Positions 1 through 6,631 of a stretch of DNA of 11,065 nucleotides are shown here, piece after piece; positions within the stretch are counted from its first letter, which is position 1, and each line of letters begins with the position of its first letter. The notes beneath the pieces are model-generated. The model was not told the origin of the DNA. It did no database searches and saw only the letters and a program-made list of their open reading frames with translations. This DNA comes from Iamia sp964643485 (lineage in GTDB: Bacteria; Actinomycetota; Acidimicrobiia; Acidimicrobiales; Iamiaceae): contig CAZXRA010000256.1 of NCBI GenBank assembly GCA_964643485.1, positions 1-11,065 on the forward strand. Reading direction: 5' to 3'. A program made the translations under genes and the position numbers.

Positions 1-917
1 TGGTGAAGGCCGGCCTGTCGCTCCTCGGCGGCACCCGGCGCGGGGTGGCCATCGTCCGCCGCCGCCGTCCCGACGTGGTCGTCTCGCTGGGGGGCCACGC
101 CGCCTTCGCCTGCGCCTTCGGGGCCGTCCTGGCCCGCGTCCCGCTCGTCCTCGTGGAGCAGAACGTGCGGGCGGGAGCGGTCAACCGGCGCCTGGCCCGC
201 TTCGCCCGGGCCAGCGCCGTGTCCTTTCCGGGCACCGACCTGCCCCGGGCCACCGTCACCGGCAACCCCCTGCGGGCCGAGTTGGTGGCCGCCGCCGAGG
301 CCCGCCGGGGGCCGGACGGCGACCGGGTGCAGGCCGAGGCCCGCGACGCCCTGGGCCTGCCCCGCGACCGCACCGTGGTGCTGGTGACGACCGGCTCCCT
401 GGGGGCGCGCCGGGTGAACGACGCCGTGGTCGAGATGGCCACCCACCGGTGGCACGACCGCACCGACCTCGCCATCCGGCTCGTCACCGGCCGGCGCGAC
501 CACGCCGCGGTGGTGGCGGCGCTGGCCGACAGGCCGCCCGCCGGCCTCCACATCGACGTCGTCGCCTACGAGGACCGCATGGCCGTGGCCCTCGCCGCCG
601 CCGACCTGGCCGTCACCCGGGCCGGGGCCGGCACCTGCACCGAGCTGGCCGCCTTCGGGGTGCCGGCGGTGATGGTCCCCCTGCCCATCGCCACCCGCGA
701 CCACCAGCGGGCCAACGCCGAGGTCCTGGCCGACGCCGGCGGGGCCGTGGTGGTGCTCGACGCCCAGCTCGACGCGGCCCGACTCGAGGTGGAGGTGGAC
801 GACCTGGTGCTCGACCGGGCCCGCCGGGAGGCCATGGCCGCGGCCATGGCCGGACAGGGCCGCCTCGACGCCGCCGACCGGGCGGCCGCCCTGGTGGAGG
901 AGGTGGCCGGTGGCTGA
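1..917 (+). CDS. murG: MurG, UDP-GlcNAc transferase to lipid I (5' end missing)
   Basis: This is the peripheral-membrane glycosyltransferase (GT28, GT-B fold) that adds GlcNAc to lipid I to give lipid II on the cytoplasmic face. About 304 residues are visible, reading in frame from base 3. Roughly the first 70 residues, including the glycine-rich GGTGGH-type loop, lie upstream of the window, so the GTG at base 3 is an internal valine and not a start. The remaining N-domain shows the GGHAAFACAF stretch and LVEQN (family GGY..P and HEQN). The C-domain shows TTGSLGARRVND (family GGSQGA loop), AYEDRMA, and RAGAGTCTELAAFGVPAVMVPLP followed by DHQRANA, which form the UDP-GlcNAc pocket. The 3' end overlaps murC by 8 bases, which fits the standard murG-murC order. 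Assignment is secure. Confidence 0.95.
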   Translation, partial: VKAGLSLLGGTRRGVAIVRRRRPDVVVSLGGHAAFACAFGAVLARVPLVLVEQNVRAGAVNRRLARFARASAVSFPGTDLPRATVTGNPLRAELVAAAEARRGPDGDRVQAEARDALGLPRDRTVVLVTTGSLGARRVNDAVVEMATHRWHDRTDLAIRLVTGRRDHAAVVAALADRPPAGLHIDVVAYEDRMAVALAAADLAVTRAGAGTCTELAAFGVPAVMVPLPIATRDHQRANAEVLADAGGAVVVLDAQLDAARLEVEVDDLVLDRARREAMAAAMAGQGRLDAADRAAALVEEVAGG

Positions 918-2301
918 GGCGGAGGTCCCCCTCGACCTGGCCGGGCCTCGCCGGCACATCCACGTCGTCGGCGTGGGCGGGGCCGGGATGCGGGCCATCG
1001 CCTCGGTGTTGGCCGCCCTCGGTCACCACGTCACCGGCTCCGACCTGAAGCCGTCGGCCGGCCTCGACCGGCTGCGGGCCCAGGGCGTCGACGTGCAGGT
1101 CGGCCACGCCGCCGCCCACGTCGCCGGGGCCGAGGTGGTCACCGTGTCGACGGCCATCCCCGAGACCAACCCCGAGGTGGTCGCAGCGCGGGCGGCGGGG
1201 ATCCCCGTCCTGCGGCGGGCCGATGCCCTGGCCGCCATCACCCGGGTGCGCCACACCCTGTCGGTGTCGGGCACGCACGGCAAGACCACCACCACCACCA
1301 TGCTCGCCCTGATCCTGGTGGAGGCGGGCCTGGCCCCGTCGTTCATCATCGGGGGCGACGTCAACGAGATCGGCACCGGCGCGGTGTGGGACACCGGCGA
1401 CCTGTTCGTGGTGGAGGCGGACGAGAGCGACGGCACGTTCACCGAGCTGGCCACCGAGGTGGCCGTGGTCACGAATGTCGAGGCCGACCACCTCGACCAC
1501 TACGGCGACCTGGCTGCCATCGAGGCTGCCTTCGACCGCTTCGTGGCCGGGGCCGCCGTGGCTGTGGTGGGCGTGGACGAGCCGCACGCCGCCGCCCTGG
1601 CCGCCCGGCACGGCAGCCTCACCTACGGCACCGCCGACGGCGCCGCCTACCGGATCGTCGACGTGGTCGTCGACCGGGTCGGCACCCGCTTCGCCGTGGA
1701 CCACGCGGGGGAGCGGCTGGGCACCATCGAGCTCCCCGTTCCCGGCCTGCACAACGCCCGCAACGCCACCGGCGCCCTGGTCGCCGCCCTCCAGGTGGGG
1801 GCCCGGTTCCCCGATGCGGTGGCCGCTCTCGGCCGCTACGCCGGGGTGGCCCGGCGCTACCAGTTCCGGGGGACGGTCGGCGACGTCACCTTCGTGGACG
1901 ACTACGCCCACAACCCGGGCAAGGTGGCGGCGGTGGTGGCCACCGCGGCCCGGGGCGGCTGGGGCCGGGTCGTGGCCGTCTTCCAACCCCACCGGTTCTC
2001 CCGCACCGAGGATCTCTGGCGCGACTTCGCCCCCTCCTTCGACGGGGCCGACCTGGTGGTGGTGACCGACATCGACGGGGCGGGAGAGCAGCCCCGCCCG
2101 GGGGTCACCGGGCAGCTCGTCGCCGACGTCGTCGCCGCCGCCCGGCCCGGCCTCCCCGTCGTGTTCGTCCCCGAGCGCGACGACCTGACGGCCTTCCTGG
2201 TGGGAGAGCTGAGCGCCGGCGACCTGTGCCTGACGTTGGGGGCCGGTGACATCACCGGGTTGCCCGACGAGCTGCTGGCCCGGATGGGGGGCGACCGGTG
2301 A
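910..2301 (+). CDS. murC: MurC, UDP-N-acetylmuramate--L-alanine ligase
   Basis: Cytoplasmic ATP-dependent Mur ligase that joins the first stem residue, normally L-Ala, to UDP-MurNAc. The product is 463 residues, normal for the family. The GTG start at 910 has a strong Shine-Dalgarno (GGAGGAGGT, 896-904) five bases upstream, inside the end of murG. Domains in order: Rossmann UDP-binding domain with VVGVGGAGM near residue 20; central ATPase domain with the P-loop GTHGKT at 121-126, EADESDGTF at 169-177 and NVEADHLDHYGD; C-terminal domain with LHNARNATGA, DDYAHNPGK at 330-338 and FQPHRFSRT. The last two identify MurC rather than MurD, E or F. One oddity is that the usual DDYxHHP motif reads DDYAHNP here (N335). 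It overlaps murB by four bases (GTGA), implying coupled translation. Confidence 0.97.
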   Translation: MAEAEVPLDLAGPRRHIHVVGVGGAGMRAIASVLAALGHHVTGSDLKPSAGLDRLRAQGVDVQVGHAAAHVAGAEVVTVSTAIPETNPEVVAARAAGIPVLRRADALAAITRVRHTLSVSGTHGKTTTTTMLALILVEAGLAPSFIIGGDVNEIGTGAVWDTGDLFVVEADESDGTFTELATEVAVVTNVEADHLDHYGDLAAIEAAFDRFVAGAAVAVVGVDEPHAAALAARHGSLTYGTADGAAYRIVDVVVDRVGTRFAVDHAGERLGTIELPVPGLHNARNATGALVAALQVGARFPDAVAALGRYAGVARRYQFRGTVGDVTFVDDYAHNPGKVAAVVATAARGGWGRVVAVFQPHRFSRTEDLWRDFAPSFDGADLVVVTDIDGAGEQPRPGVTGQLVADVVAAARPGLPVVFVPERDDLTAFLVGELSAGDLCLTLGAGDITGLPDELLARMGGDR

Positions 2302-3242
2302 CCGGGGCCGATGCCGATGTCATCGCCGCGGCCTGCGCCGCCCTGGGGGCCAAGGCCCGGCCGGGGATGGCCCTGGGGGCGCTCACCACCTACCGGGTGG
2401 GGGGGGCGGCCGCGGTCGGCGTCGAGGTGGGCGAGGCCGCCGACCTGGCCCGGGTGGCGGCGGCCGCGGAGGCGAGCGGGCTGCCGACGTTGGTCGTCGG
2501 GCGGGGATCCAACCTGCTGGTGGCGGACGAGGGCTTCCCGGGCATCGCCGTGCTGCTGGGCGAGGGCTTCGCCGGTGTCGCCGTCGAGGGTCTGACACTA
2601 CGGGCCGGCGGGGCAGCCAGCCTCCCGGTCGCCGCCCGTCGTTCGGCGGCCGCCGGCCTGACCGGCTTCGAGTGGGCGGTGGGCGTGCCCGGCTCGATCG
2701 GTGGCGCGGTGCGGATGAACGCCGGAGGCCACGGCGCGGACATGGCCGCCACGCTGCGCAGCATCCGCGTGGTGGAGCTGGCGGCAGGCGAGGATGGTGC
2801 GGTGCCCGAGACACTGCCTGCCGCGGCCCTGGACCTGGGCTACCGGTCCTCGGCGCTGACGGCCTCGCAGGTCGTGATCGAGGCCACCATCGACCTCCGG
2901 CGGGGCGACCGGGTGCAGGCCCAGGCCGAGATCGCCGAGATCGTGCGCTGGCGGCGCCAGCACCAGCCGGGGGGCACCAACGCCGGTTCCGTGTTCACCA
3001 ACCCCGAGGGCGACTCGGCCGGACGGTTGGTCGACTCGGCCGGGGGACGGGGCCTGCGCCGGGGCACGGCCGAGGTCTCCCCCAAGCACGCCAACTTCAT
3101 CCAGGCCGATGCCGGGGGCCGGGCCGCCGACGTCTTCGCCCTGATGGTCGAGGTGGCGCGCCGGGTCGAGGCCGACAGCGGCGTGCGCCTCCACCCCGAG
3201 ACCCACCTCGTGGGCTTCGCCTGGCCGGGGGAGGGGGCATGA
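2298..3242 (+). CDS. murB: MurB, UDP-N-acetylenolpyruvoylglucosamine reductase
   Basis: FAD-dependent cytoplasmic enzyme that uses NADPH to reduce enolpyruvyl-UDP-GlcNAc to UDP-MurNAc, the substrate of the adjacent MurC. The product is 314 residues. FAD-binding motifs are TTYRVGG (30-36), VVGRGSNLLVAD and GVPGSIGGAVRMNAGG. The catalytic serine that protonates the intermediate is S231 in NAGSVFTNP (228-236). SPKHANFI follows, and the C-terminal RLHPETHLVGF supplies the conserved glutamate. Y in LDLGYRSS and the overall length suggest the short, type II form. The GTG start at 2298 overlaps the murC stop in a GTGA junction, and the stop overlaps ftsQ as ATGA. Finding murB between murC and ftsQ differs from Streptomyces and mycobacteria, where I recall it outside this cluster. 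Confidence 0.96.
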   Translation: MTGADADVIAAACAALGAKARPGMALGALTTYRVGGAAAVGVEVGEAADLARVAAAAEASGLPTLVVGRGSNLLVADEGFPGIAVLLGEGFAGVAVEGLTLRAGGAASLPVAARRSAAAGLTGFEWAVGVPGSIGGAVRMNAGGHGADMAATLRSIRVVELAAGEDGAVPETLPAAALDLGYRSSALTASQVVIEATIDLRRGDRVQAQAEIAEIVRWRRQHQPGGTNAGSVFTNPEGDSAGRLVDSAGGRGLRRGTAEVSPKHANFIQADAGGRAADVFALMVEVARRVEADSGVRLHPETHLVGFAWPGEGA

Positions 3243-4048
3243 GCGAACAGGTTCGGGAGCGGCCTCTGGCCCCGTCGGCGCCGGCTCGGTCGGGAACGCC
3301 CCACCCGCGCATCCGCGCCCGTCGGGTGGCGGTGGCGCGCGACATCGGGCGCCGGCGCCGCCGGCGCCTCAACGTCGTCCTGGGCGTGGTGTGTACCGTC
3401 GTCTGGGGCCTGGTGGGCCTGCGGAGCCCGGTGTTCGACGTCGACCGCGTCCAGGTCTCCGGTCGCGAGCACACGGCAGTCGCCACCGTGCTGTCCGCCC
3501 TGGGGGCGGGGCGAGGCACCCCCATGATCGACGTGGACGCCGATGCCGCGACGGCGCGGATCGAGGCTCTGCCCTGGGTGGCCGAGGCCCGGGTCCAGCG
3601 CCTGTGGCCGGGGACGGTGCGCGTCGTGGTGGTGGAGCGGCGGGCCGTGGCCGTCGTGGCCCATCCCGGCGGCTGGGCCGCCCTCGACGCCTCCGGACGC
3701 GTCCTCGCTGTCGATCCCGAGCGGCGGGAGGGCCTGGTCGCCCTGGACGGGCGACGCGACGCGGCGCCGGGCACCACGCTGGGCGGCGACGATCGGGCCC
3801 TGCTGCGGGCCGTGGGCGACCTCCCGGCCGACGCCCGGGGCGACGTGGTGTCCCTCCAGCGAGGGGAGGAGGGGCTGGTGGCCACCCTCGACGCCGGCCC
3901 CTGCCTGGTGCTGGGCGATGCCACCGATCTGGAGGCCAAGATGCGCGCCGCGGCGGCCGTGGGCCAGGACGCCGACCTCGACGGGGGCCGCATCGATGTC
4001 CGGGTCCCCACCGCACCGGCCTTGACCAGGGATGGCACCTGTGCCTAG
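3239..4048 (+). CDS. ftsQ: FtsQ/DivIB, bitopic divisome protein
   Basis: Single-pass membrane protein that, in known systems, links FtsB/FtsL and the FtsWI synthase to the divisome. The product is 269 residues. It has a basic cytoplasmic tail (residues 1-43, ending in a run of arginines), one hydrophobic segment (about 44-61), then a POTRA domain from SPVFDVDRVQVSG (63-75) through LPWVAEARVQRLWPGTVRVVVVERR. This LPWV..A.V.R.WP..V.V.V.ER signature is diagnostic of FtsQ/DivIB. A beta domain follows, with WAALDASGRVL and the late LVLGDATDLEAKM, the usual LG...D...K pattern. The ATG start at 3239 overlaps the murB stop (ATGA) and sits behind a purine-rich GGGGGAGGGGG (3227-3237). The stop is TAG at 4046-4048. 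Its 3' end appears to house the promoter for ftsZ. Confidence 0.95.
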   Translation: MSEQVRERPLAPSAPARSGTPHPRIRARRVAVARDIGRRRRRRLNVVLGVVCTVVWGLVGLRSPVFDVDRVQVSGREHTAVATVLSALGAGRGTPMIDVDADAATARIEALPWVAEARVQRLWPGTVRVVVVERRAVAVVAHPGGWAALDASGRVLAVDPERREGLVALDGRRDAAPGTTLGGDDRALLRAVGDLPADARGDVVSLQRGEEGLVATLDAGPCLVLGDATDLEAKMRAAAAVGQDADLDGGRIDVRVPTAPALTRDGTCA

Positions 4049-4051
4049 AGT
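4022..4051 (+). promoter_or_regulatory. Candidate ftsZ promoter overlapping the end of ftsQ
   Basis: TTGACC (4022-4027) and TAGAGT (4046-4051) are separated by 18 bases. TAGAGT fits the actinobacterial housekeeping -10 form TAGRRT exactly, and TTGACC matches five of six -35 consensus bases. The first three bases of the -10 are the ftsQ stop codon. Transcription would begin near 4058 and leave a leader of about 110 bases before ftsZ. Streptomyces is known to have dedicated promoters in the ftsQ-ftsZ interval, which supports the placement. Not experimentally shown. Confidence 0.6.
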
Positions 4052-4076
4052 CTCGACCCTCACCAGAACTTTACAT

Positions 4077-4107
4077 AACCCTCCACCTCAGCTCGAGGTC
4101 GAGGGTT
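4077..4107 (+). other. Stem-loop 1 in the ftsZ leader
   Basis: Bases 4077-4089 pair with 4095-4107: 13 positions with one C-C mismatch (4084/4100), around a five-base loop (4090-4094). The 3' arm contains TCGAGG twice in tandem (4093-4098, 4099-4104) and is followed by the pyrimidine stretch TTCTTCCTC. It could be a weak terminator or attenuator of ftsQ read-through, an mRNA-stabilising element, or a DNA operator. The pairing is seen directly; the function is unknown. Confidence 0.55.
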
Positions 4108-4113
4108 CTTCCT

Positions 4114-4136
4114 CGGTCGGCGTGTCCCGCCGACCG
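4114..4136 (+). other. Stem-loop 2 in the ftsZ leader
   Basis: CGGTCGGCG (4114-4122) pairs perfectly with CGCCGACCG (4128-4136) around the loop TGTCC. This is a 9-bp, nearly all-GC stem that begins only six bases after stem-loop 1 ends and finishes 19 bases before the ftsZ Shine-Dalgarno. No T-tract follows, so it is a poor intrinsic terminator. A transcript-processing, stability or translation-control role is inference. Confidence 0.55.
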
Positions 4137-4167
4137 CGGCGCGCGTCAGCAGATTGGAGATCCCCCC

Positions 4168-5274
4168 ATGGCCGGTAACCCCCAGAACTATCTGGCGGTG
4201 ATCAAGGTGGTCGGCATCGGCGGCGGCGGGTGCAACGCCGTCAACCGCATGATCGACGCCGGGTTGAAGGGCGTGGAGTTCATCGCCATCAACACCGACG
4301 CCCAGGCCCTGCTGATGAGCGACGCCGACGTGAAGCTCGACATCGGCCGTGACCTCACCCGCGGGTTGGGAGCGGGCAGCGACCCCGAGGTCGGGGCCCA
4401 GGCGGCCGAGGCCCACCGGGGCGAGATCGAGGAGGCCCTCAAGGGGGCCGACATGGTGTTCATCACCGCGGGCAAGGGCGGCGGCACCGGCACCGGGGGC
4501 GCCCCGGTGGTGGCCGAGGTCGCCAAGGCGGTCGGTGCCCTCACCATCGGCGTGGTCACCCGTCCCTTCGCCTTCGAGGGCCGGCGCCGCTCGGTGCAGG
4601 CCGAGACCGGCATCCAGAAGCTGAAGGAGAAGGTCGACACCCAGATCGTCATCCCCAACGATCGGCTGCTCACCGTCTCCAACGAGAAGACGTCGGTCCT
4701 CAACGCCTTCAAGATGGCCGACGAGGTCCTCCTCCAGGGCGTCCAGGGCATCACCGACCTGATCACCACGCCCGGCCTCATCAACACCGACTTCGCCGAC
4801 GTGAAGATGGTGATGAGCAACGCCGGCTCGGCCCTCATGGGCATCGGCAACGCCTCGGGCGAGGGCCGGGCCCTCCAGGCCGCCCGCAACGCCATCTCCA
4901 GCCCGCTGCTGGAAGCCTCCATCGAGGGGGCACGCGGCATCCTGCTCAGCATCACCGGCGGCAGCGACATGGGCCTGTTCGAGGTGAACGAGGCGGCCGA
5001 GGTGATCCATGGCGTCACCCACCCCGACGCCAACATCATCTTCGGCACCGTCATCGACGACGAGATGGGCGACGAGGTCCGGGTCACCGTCATCGCCGCC
5101 GGCTTCGACCGTTGGGAAGAGGGCCGCGCTCGGCCCCGCTCGTCCGAGGGCTCGACCGCCGACGGCTCCGGCCGTGACCGGCCCGCCCCCGTCACCGACC
5201 TCTTCGGCAGCGACGACGGCGACGGTGACGACCTCGGCGACGACGACTTCGACGTCCCCTCCTTCCTCCGGTAG
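4168..5274 (+). CDS. ftsZ: FtsZ, tubulin-like cell division GTPase
   Basis: Polymerising GTPase that forms the cytokinetic Z-ring. The product is 368 residues. The N-terminal GTP-binding part has VVGIGGGGCNAVNRM, AINTDAQAL and the tubulin signature GGGTGTG at 104-110. The catalytic T7 loop is NTDFAD at 206-211, completing the active site of the neighbouring subunit. A short, acidic, poorly conserved linker follows, then the C-terminal peptide DDFDVPSFLR, the site that binds SepF or other partners. The ATG at 4168 was chosen because GGAG (4156-4159) lies eight bases upstream and it gives the family N-terminus; the frame stays open upstream only by chance. Variations: K103 precedes the GGGTGTG loop where actinobacterial FtsZ usually has Glu and most others Met, and T207 stands where Leu is usual. 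No ftsA is present, consistent with SepF anchoring. Confidence 0.98.
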   Translation: MAGNPQNYLAVIKVVGIGGGGCNAVNRMIDAGLKGVEFIAINTDAQALLMSDADVKLDIGRDLTRGLGAGSDPEVGAQAAEAHRGEIEEALKGADMVFITAGKGGGTGTGGAPVVAEVAKAVGALTIGVVTRPFAFEGRRRSVQAETGIQKLKEKVDTQIVIPNDRLLTVSNEKTSVLNAFKMADEVLLQGVQGITDLITTPGLINTDFADVKMVMSNAGSALMGIGNASGEGRALQAARNAISSPLLEASIEGARGILLSITGGSDMGLFEVNEAAEVIHGVTHPDANIIFGTVIDDEMGDEVRVTVIAAGFDRWEEGRARPRSSEGSTADGSGRDRPAPVTDLFGSDDGDGDDLGDDDFDVPSFLR

Positions 5275-5287
5275 GCCTGGCGCGCCC

Positions 5288-5947
5288 ATGCGCGTCCACC
5301 ACCTCACGACCACGCGCGCCGACGGCGACCTGGCCGTCACCCTGCCGGCCGATGAGGTCGCAGCCCGCCGACGCGCCGTTGTCGACATGCCGTGGACCTG
5401 GCTCACCCAGGTCCACGGCGCTGACGTCGTCACCGTGACCCGCCCCGGCGAGCACGCGGGTGCCCGGGCCGACGCCGCCGTCACCACCGTCCCCGGAGCG
5501 GTGCTGGCCGTCGCCACGGCCGATTGCGTGCCGGTGGTGCTGGTCGGGGCCGAGGAGCGCGCCGTCGGCGTGGTGCACGCCGGCTGGCGCGGGCTGCTGG
5601 CCGGCGTGGTGGGGGCCACCGTCGCGGCCATGGCTGCCCTGGGTGATGCCCCTGTCCTGGCTGTCCTCGGAGCCAGCATCTGTCCCGCCCACTATCCGTT
5701 CGGCCCCGCCGACCTCGACCGGGTCGCCGCCCGGTGGGGCGACGGGGTGCGGGCCACCGTCGACGGTCGCCCGGCCCTGGACGTGGCCACCGGTGTGGGC
5801 CGAGCCCTCGCCGAGGCCGGCGTGGCTGACGTCCACCCCGCGGCGCACTGCACCGCTGAGCGCCCCGATCTGTACTGGTCGTTCCGGGCCCGGGGTGAGG
5901 CCGGGCGCATCGCCACCGTCGCCTGGCTGGAGGGCGACCTGTCGTGA
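5288..5947 (+). CDS. pgeF: PgeF/YfiH (YlmD), peptidoglycan editing factor, laccase-domain fold
   Basis: Member of the YfiH/COG1496 family. Purified relatives act as metal-dependent purine nucleoside enzymes, and in E. coli PgeF prevents misincorporation of serine into the peptidoglycan stem. The product is 219 residues. The metal/catalytic set is visible: H43 in TQVHG, C80 in ATADCVPVVL and H97 in GVVHAGWRG. Next come LGASICPAHYPFG and, near the C-terminus, CTAERPDLYWSFR with GRIATVAWL. The start at 5288 lies 13 bases after the ftsZ stop with no clear Shine-Dalgarno; the family FTTR motif appears at residues 6-10, supporting this start. The protein is shorter than typical members (about 240-260) because the N-terminal loop between the TTR and QVHG motifs is reduced. 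The ftsZ-ylmD-ylmE-sepF order is classical for Gram-positives. Confidence 0.93.
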   Translation: MRVHHLTTTRADGDLAVTLPADEVAARRRAVVDMPWTWLTQVHGADVVTVTRPGEHAGARADAAVTTVPGAVLAVATADCVPVVLVGAEERAVGVVHAGWRGLLAGVVGATVAAMAALGDAPVLAVLGASICPAHYPFGPADLDRVAARWGDGVRATVDGRPALDVATGVGRALAEAGVADVHPAAHCTAERPDLYWSFRARGEAGRIATVAWLEGDLS

Positions 5948-6603
5948 TCCCGTGCACCGTCACCGCCGCCGACCTCACCGATCGGCTGGCCGTCGTGCGC
6001 CGGCGCATCGAGGCCGCCGGGGGCGACCCCGAGCGCGTCCGGGTCATCGGCGTCACCAAGGGCTTCGACCGTTCAGCCGTCGATCGGGCCCGGCGCGTGG
6101 GCCTGGTCGACCTGGGGGAGAGCTACGCCCAGGAGATGGTGGCCAAGGTCGACGGGGCCGAAGGGGTGCGCTGGCACTGGGTGGGGCGCCTCCAACGGAA
6201 CAAGGTGCGCCAGGTGGCGCCCTGGGTGGCGCTGTGGCACAGCGTCGACCGCCCCGAGCTGGGGGCCGAGATCGCCCGGCGGGCGCCGGGGGCGACGGTG
6301 TTGGCCCAGGTGAACACGTCCGGCGAGGAGAGCAAGGGGGGCTGCGCCCCGACCCGGGCGGCCGCGCTGGTGGCCGACCTCCAGGGGGAGGGCCTGGTCG
6401 TCTCCGGCCTGATGACGGTGGCTGCGCCCGGGGCCGAGGGGGCCCGGGTCGGCTTCCGCACCCTGCGCCGCCTGGCCGACGAGCTGGGCCTGCCCGAGCT
6501 CTCCATGGGCATGTCCAACGACCTGGAGGCGGCCGTGGCCGAGGGGGCGACCCTCGTCCGCCTCGGCACCGCCCTCTTCGGCCGGCGCGGGTACGGCCCG
6601 TGA
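5944..6603 (+). CDS. yggS: YggS/YlmE family PLP-binding protein (PLPBP)
   Basis: Single-domain alanine-racemase-like TIM barrel that binds pyridoxal 5'-phosphate and buffers vitamin B6 and amino/keto acid pools. Family members have no established catalytic activity. The product is 219 residues. The PLP lysine is K39 in VIGVTKGF. Other family motifs are LGESYAQE (usually GENRVQE), WHWVGRLQRNK (WHFIGxLQxNK), SVD, QVNTSGEESKGG, SGLMTV and the phosphate-binding LSMGMSNDLEAAV...VRLGTALFG. The GTG start at 5944 overlaps the pgeF stop as GTGA and has GGAGGG (5929-5934) nine bases upstream, so it is probably co-translated with pgeF. The GESYAQE variant replaces the usual Asn-Arg pair, but the rest of the active site is intact. 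Confidence 0.94.
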   Translation: MIPCTVTAADLTDRLAVVRRRIEAAGGDPERVRVIGVTKGFDRSAVDRARRVGLVDLGESYAQEMVAKVDGAEGVRWHWVGRLQRNKVRQVAPWVALWHSVDRPELGAEIARRAPGATVLAQVNTSGEESKGGCAPTRAAALVADLQGEGLVVSGLMTVAAPGAEGARVGFRTLRRLADELGLPELSMGMSNDLEAAVAEGATLVRLGTALFGRRGYGP

Positions 6604-6617
6604 CGGATCGGGTCGGG

Positions 6618-6631
6618 TAGAGTCCCCCGCG
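6618..6631 (+). promoter_or_regulatory. Candidate -10 element for leaderless sepF mRNA
   Basis: TAGAGT (6618-6623) is followed by eight bases and then the sepF ATG at 6632. It is the same heptamer, TAGAGTC, as at the proposed ftsZ promoter. The distance places transcription start at or next to the A of the ATG, and no Shine-Dalgarno is present in between, as expected for a leaderless transcript. I see no good -35 hexamer at 16-18 bases upstream. Confidence 0.5.

Noticed and set aside
3..5. GTG at base 3 as the true start of MurG
   Set aside because: The product would lack the N-terminal glycine-rich loop and about 70 residues that all MurG proteins need; the gene simply enters from outside the window.
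2246..3238. N-terminal extension of FtsQ reaching back across murB
   Set aside because: The extension is low-complexity Arg/Gly sequence out of frame with MurB; the ATG at 3239 gives a normal FtsQ with tail, membrane helix and POTRA domain.
3391..4167. In-frame upstream extension of FtsZ
   Set aside because: It has no similarity to FtsZ, overlaps ftsQ, and the ATG at 4168 has a good Shine-Dalgarno and the canonical N-terminus.
4060..5679. Long - strand open frame opposite ftsZ and pgeF
   Set aside because: No recognisable domain; composition is that of an antisense shadow of FtsZ, and no start signal is visible.
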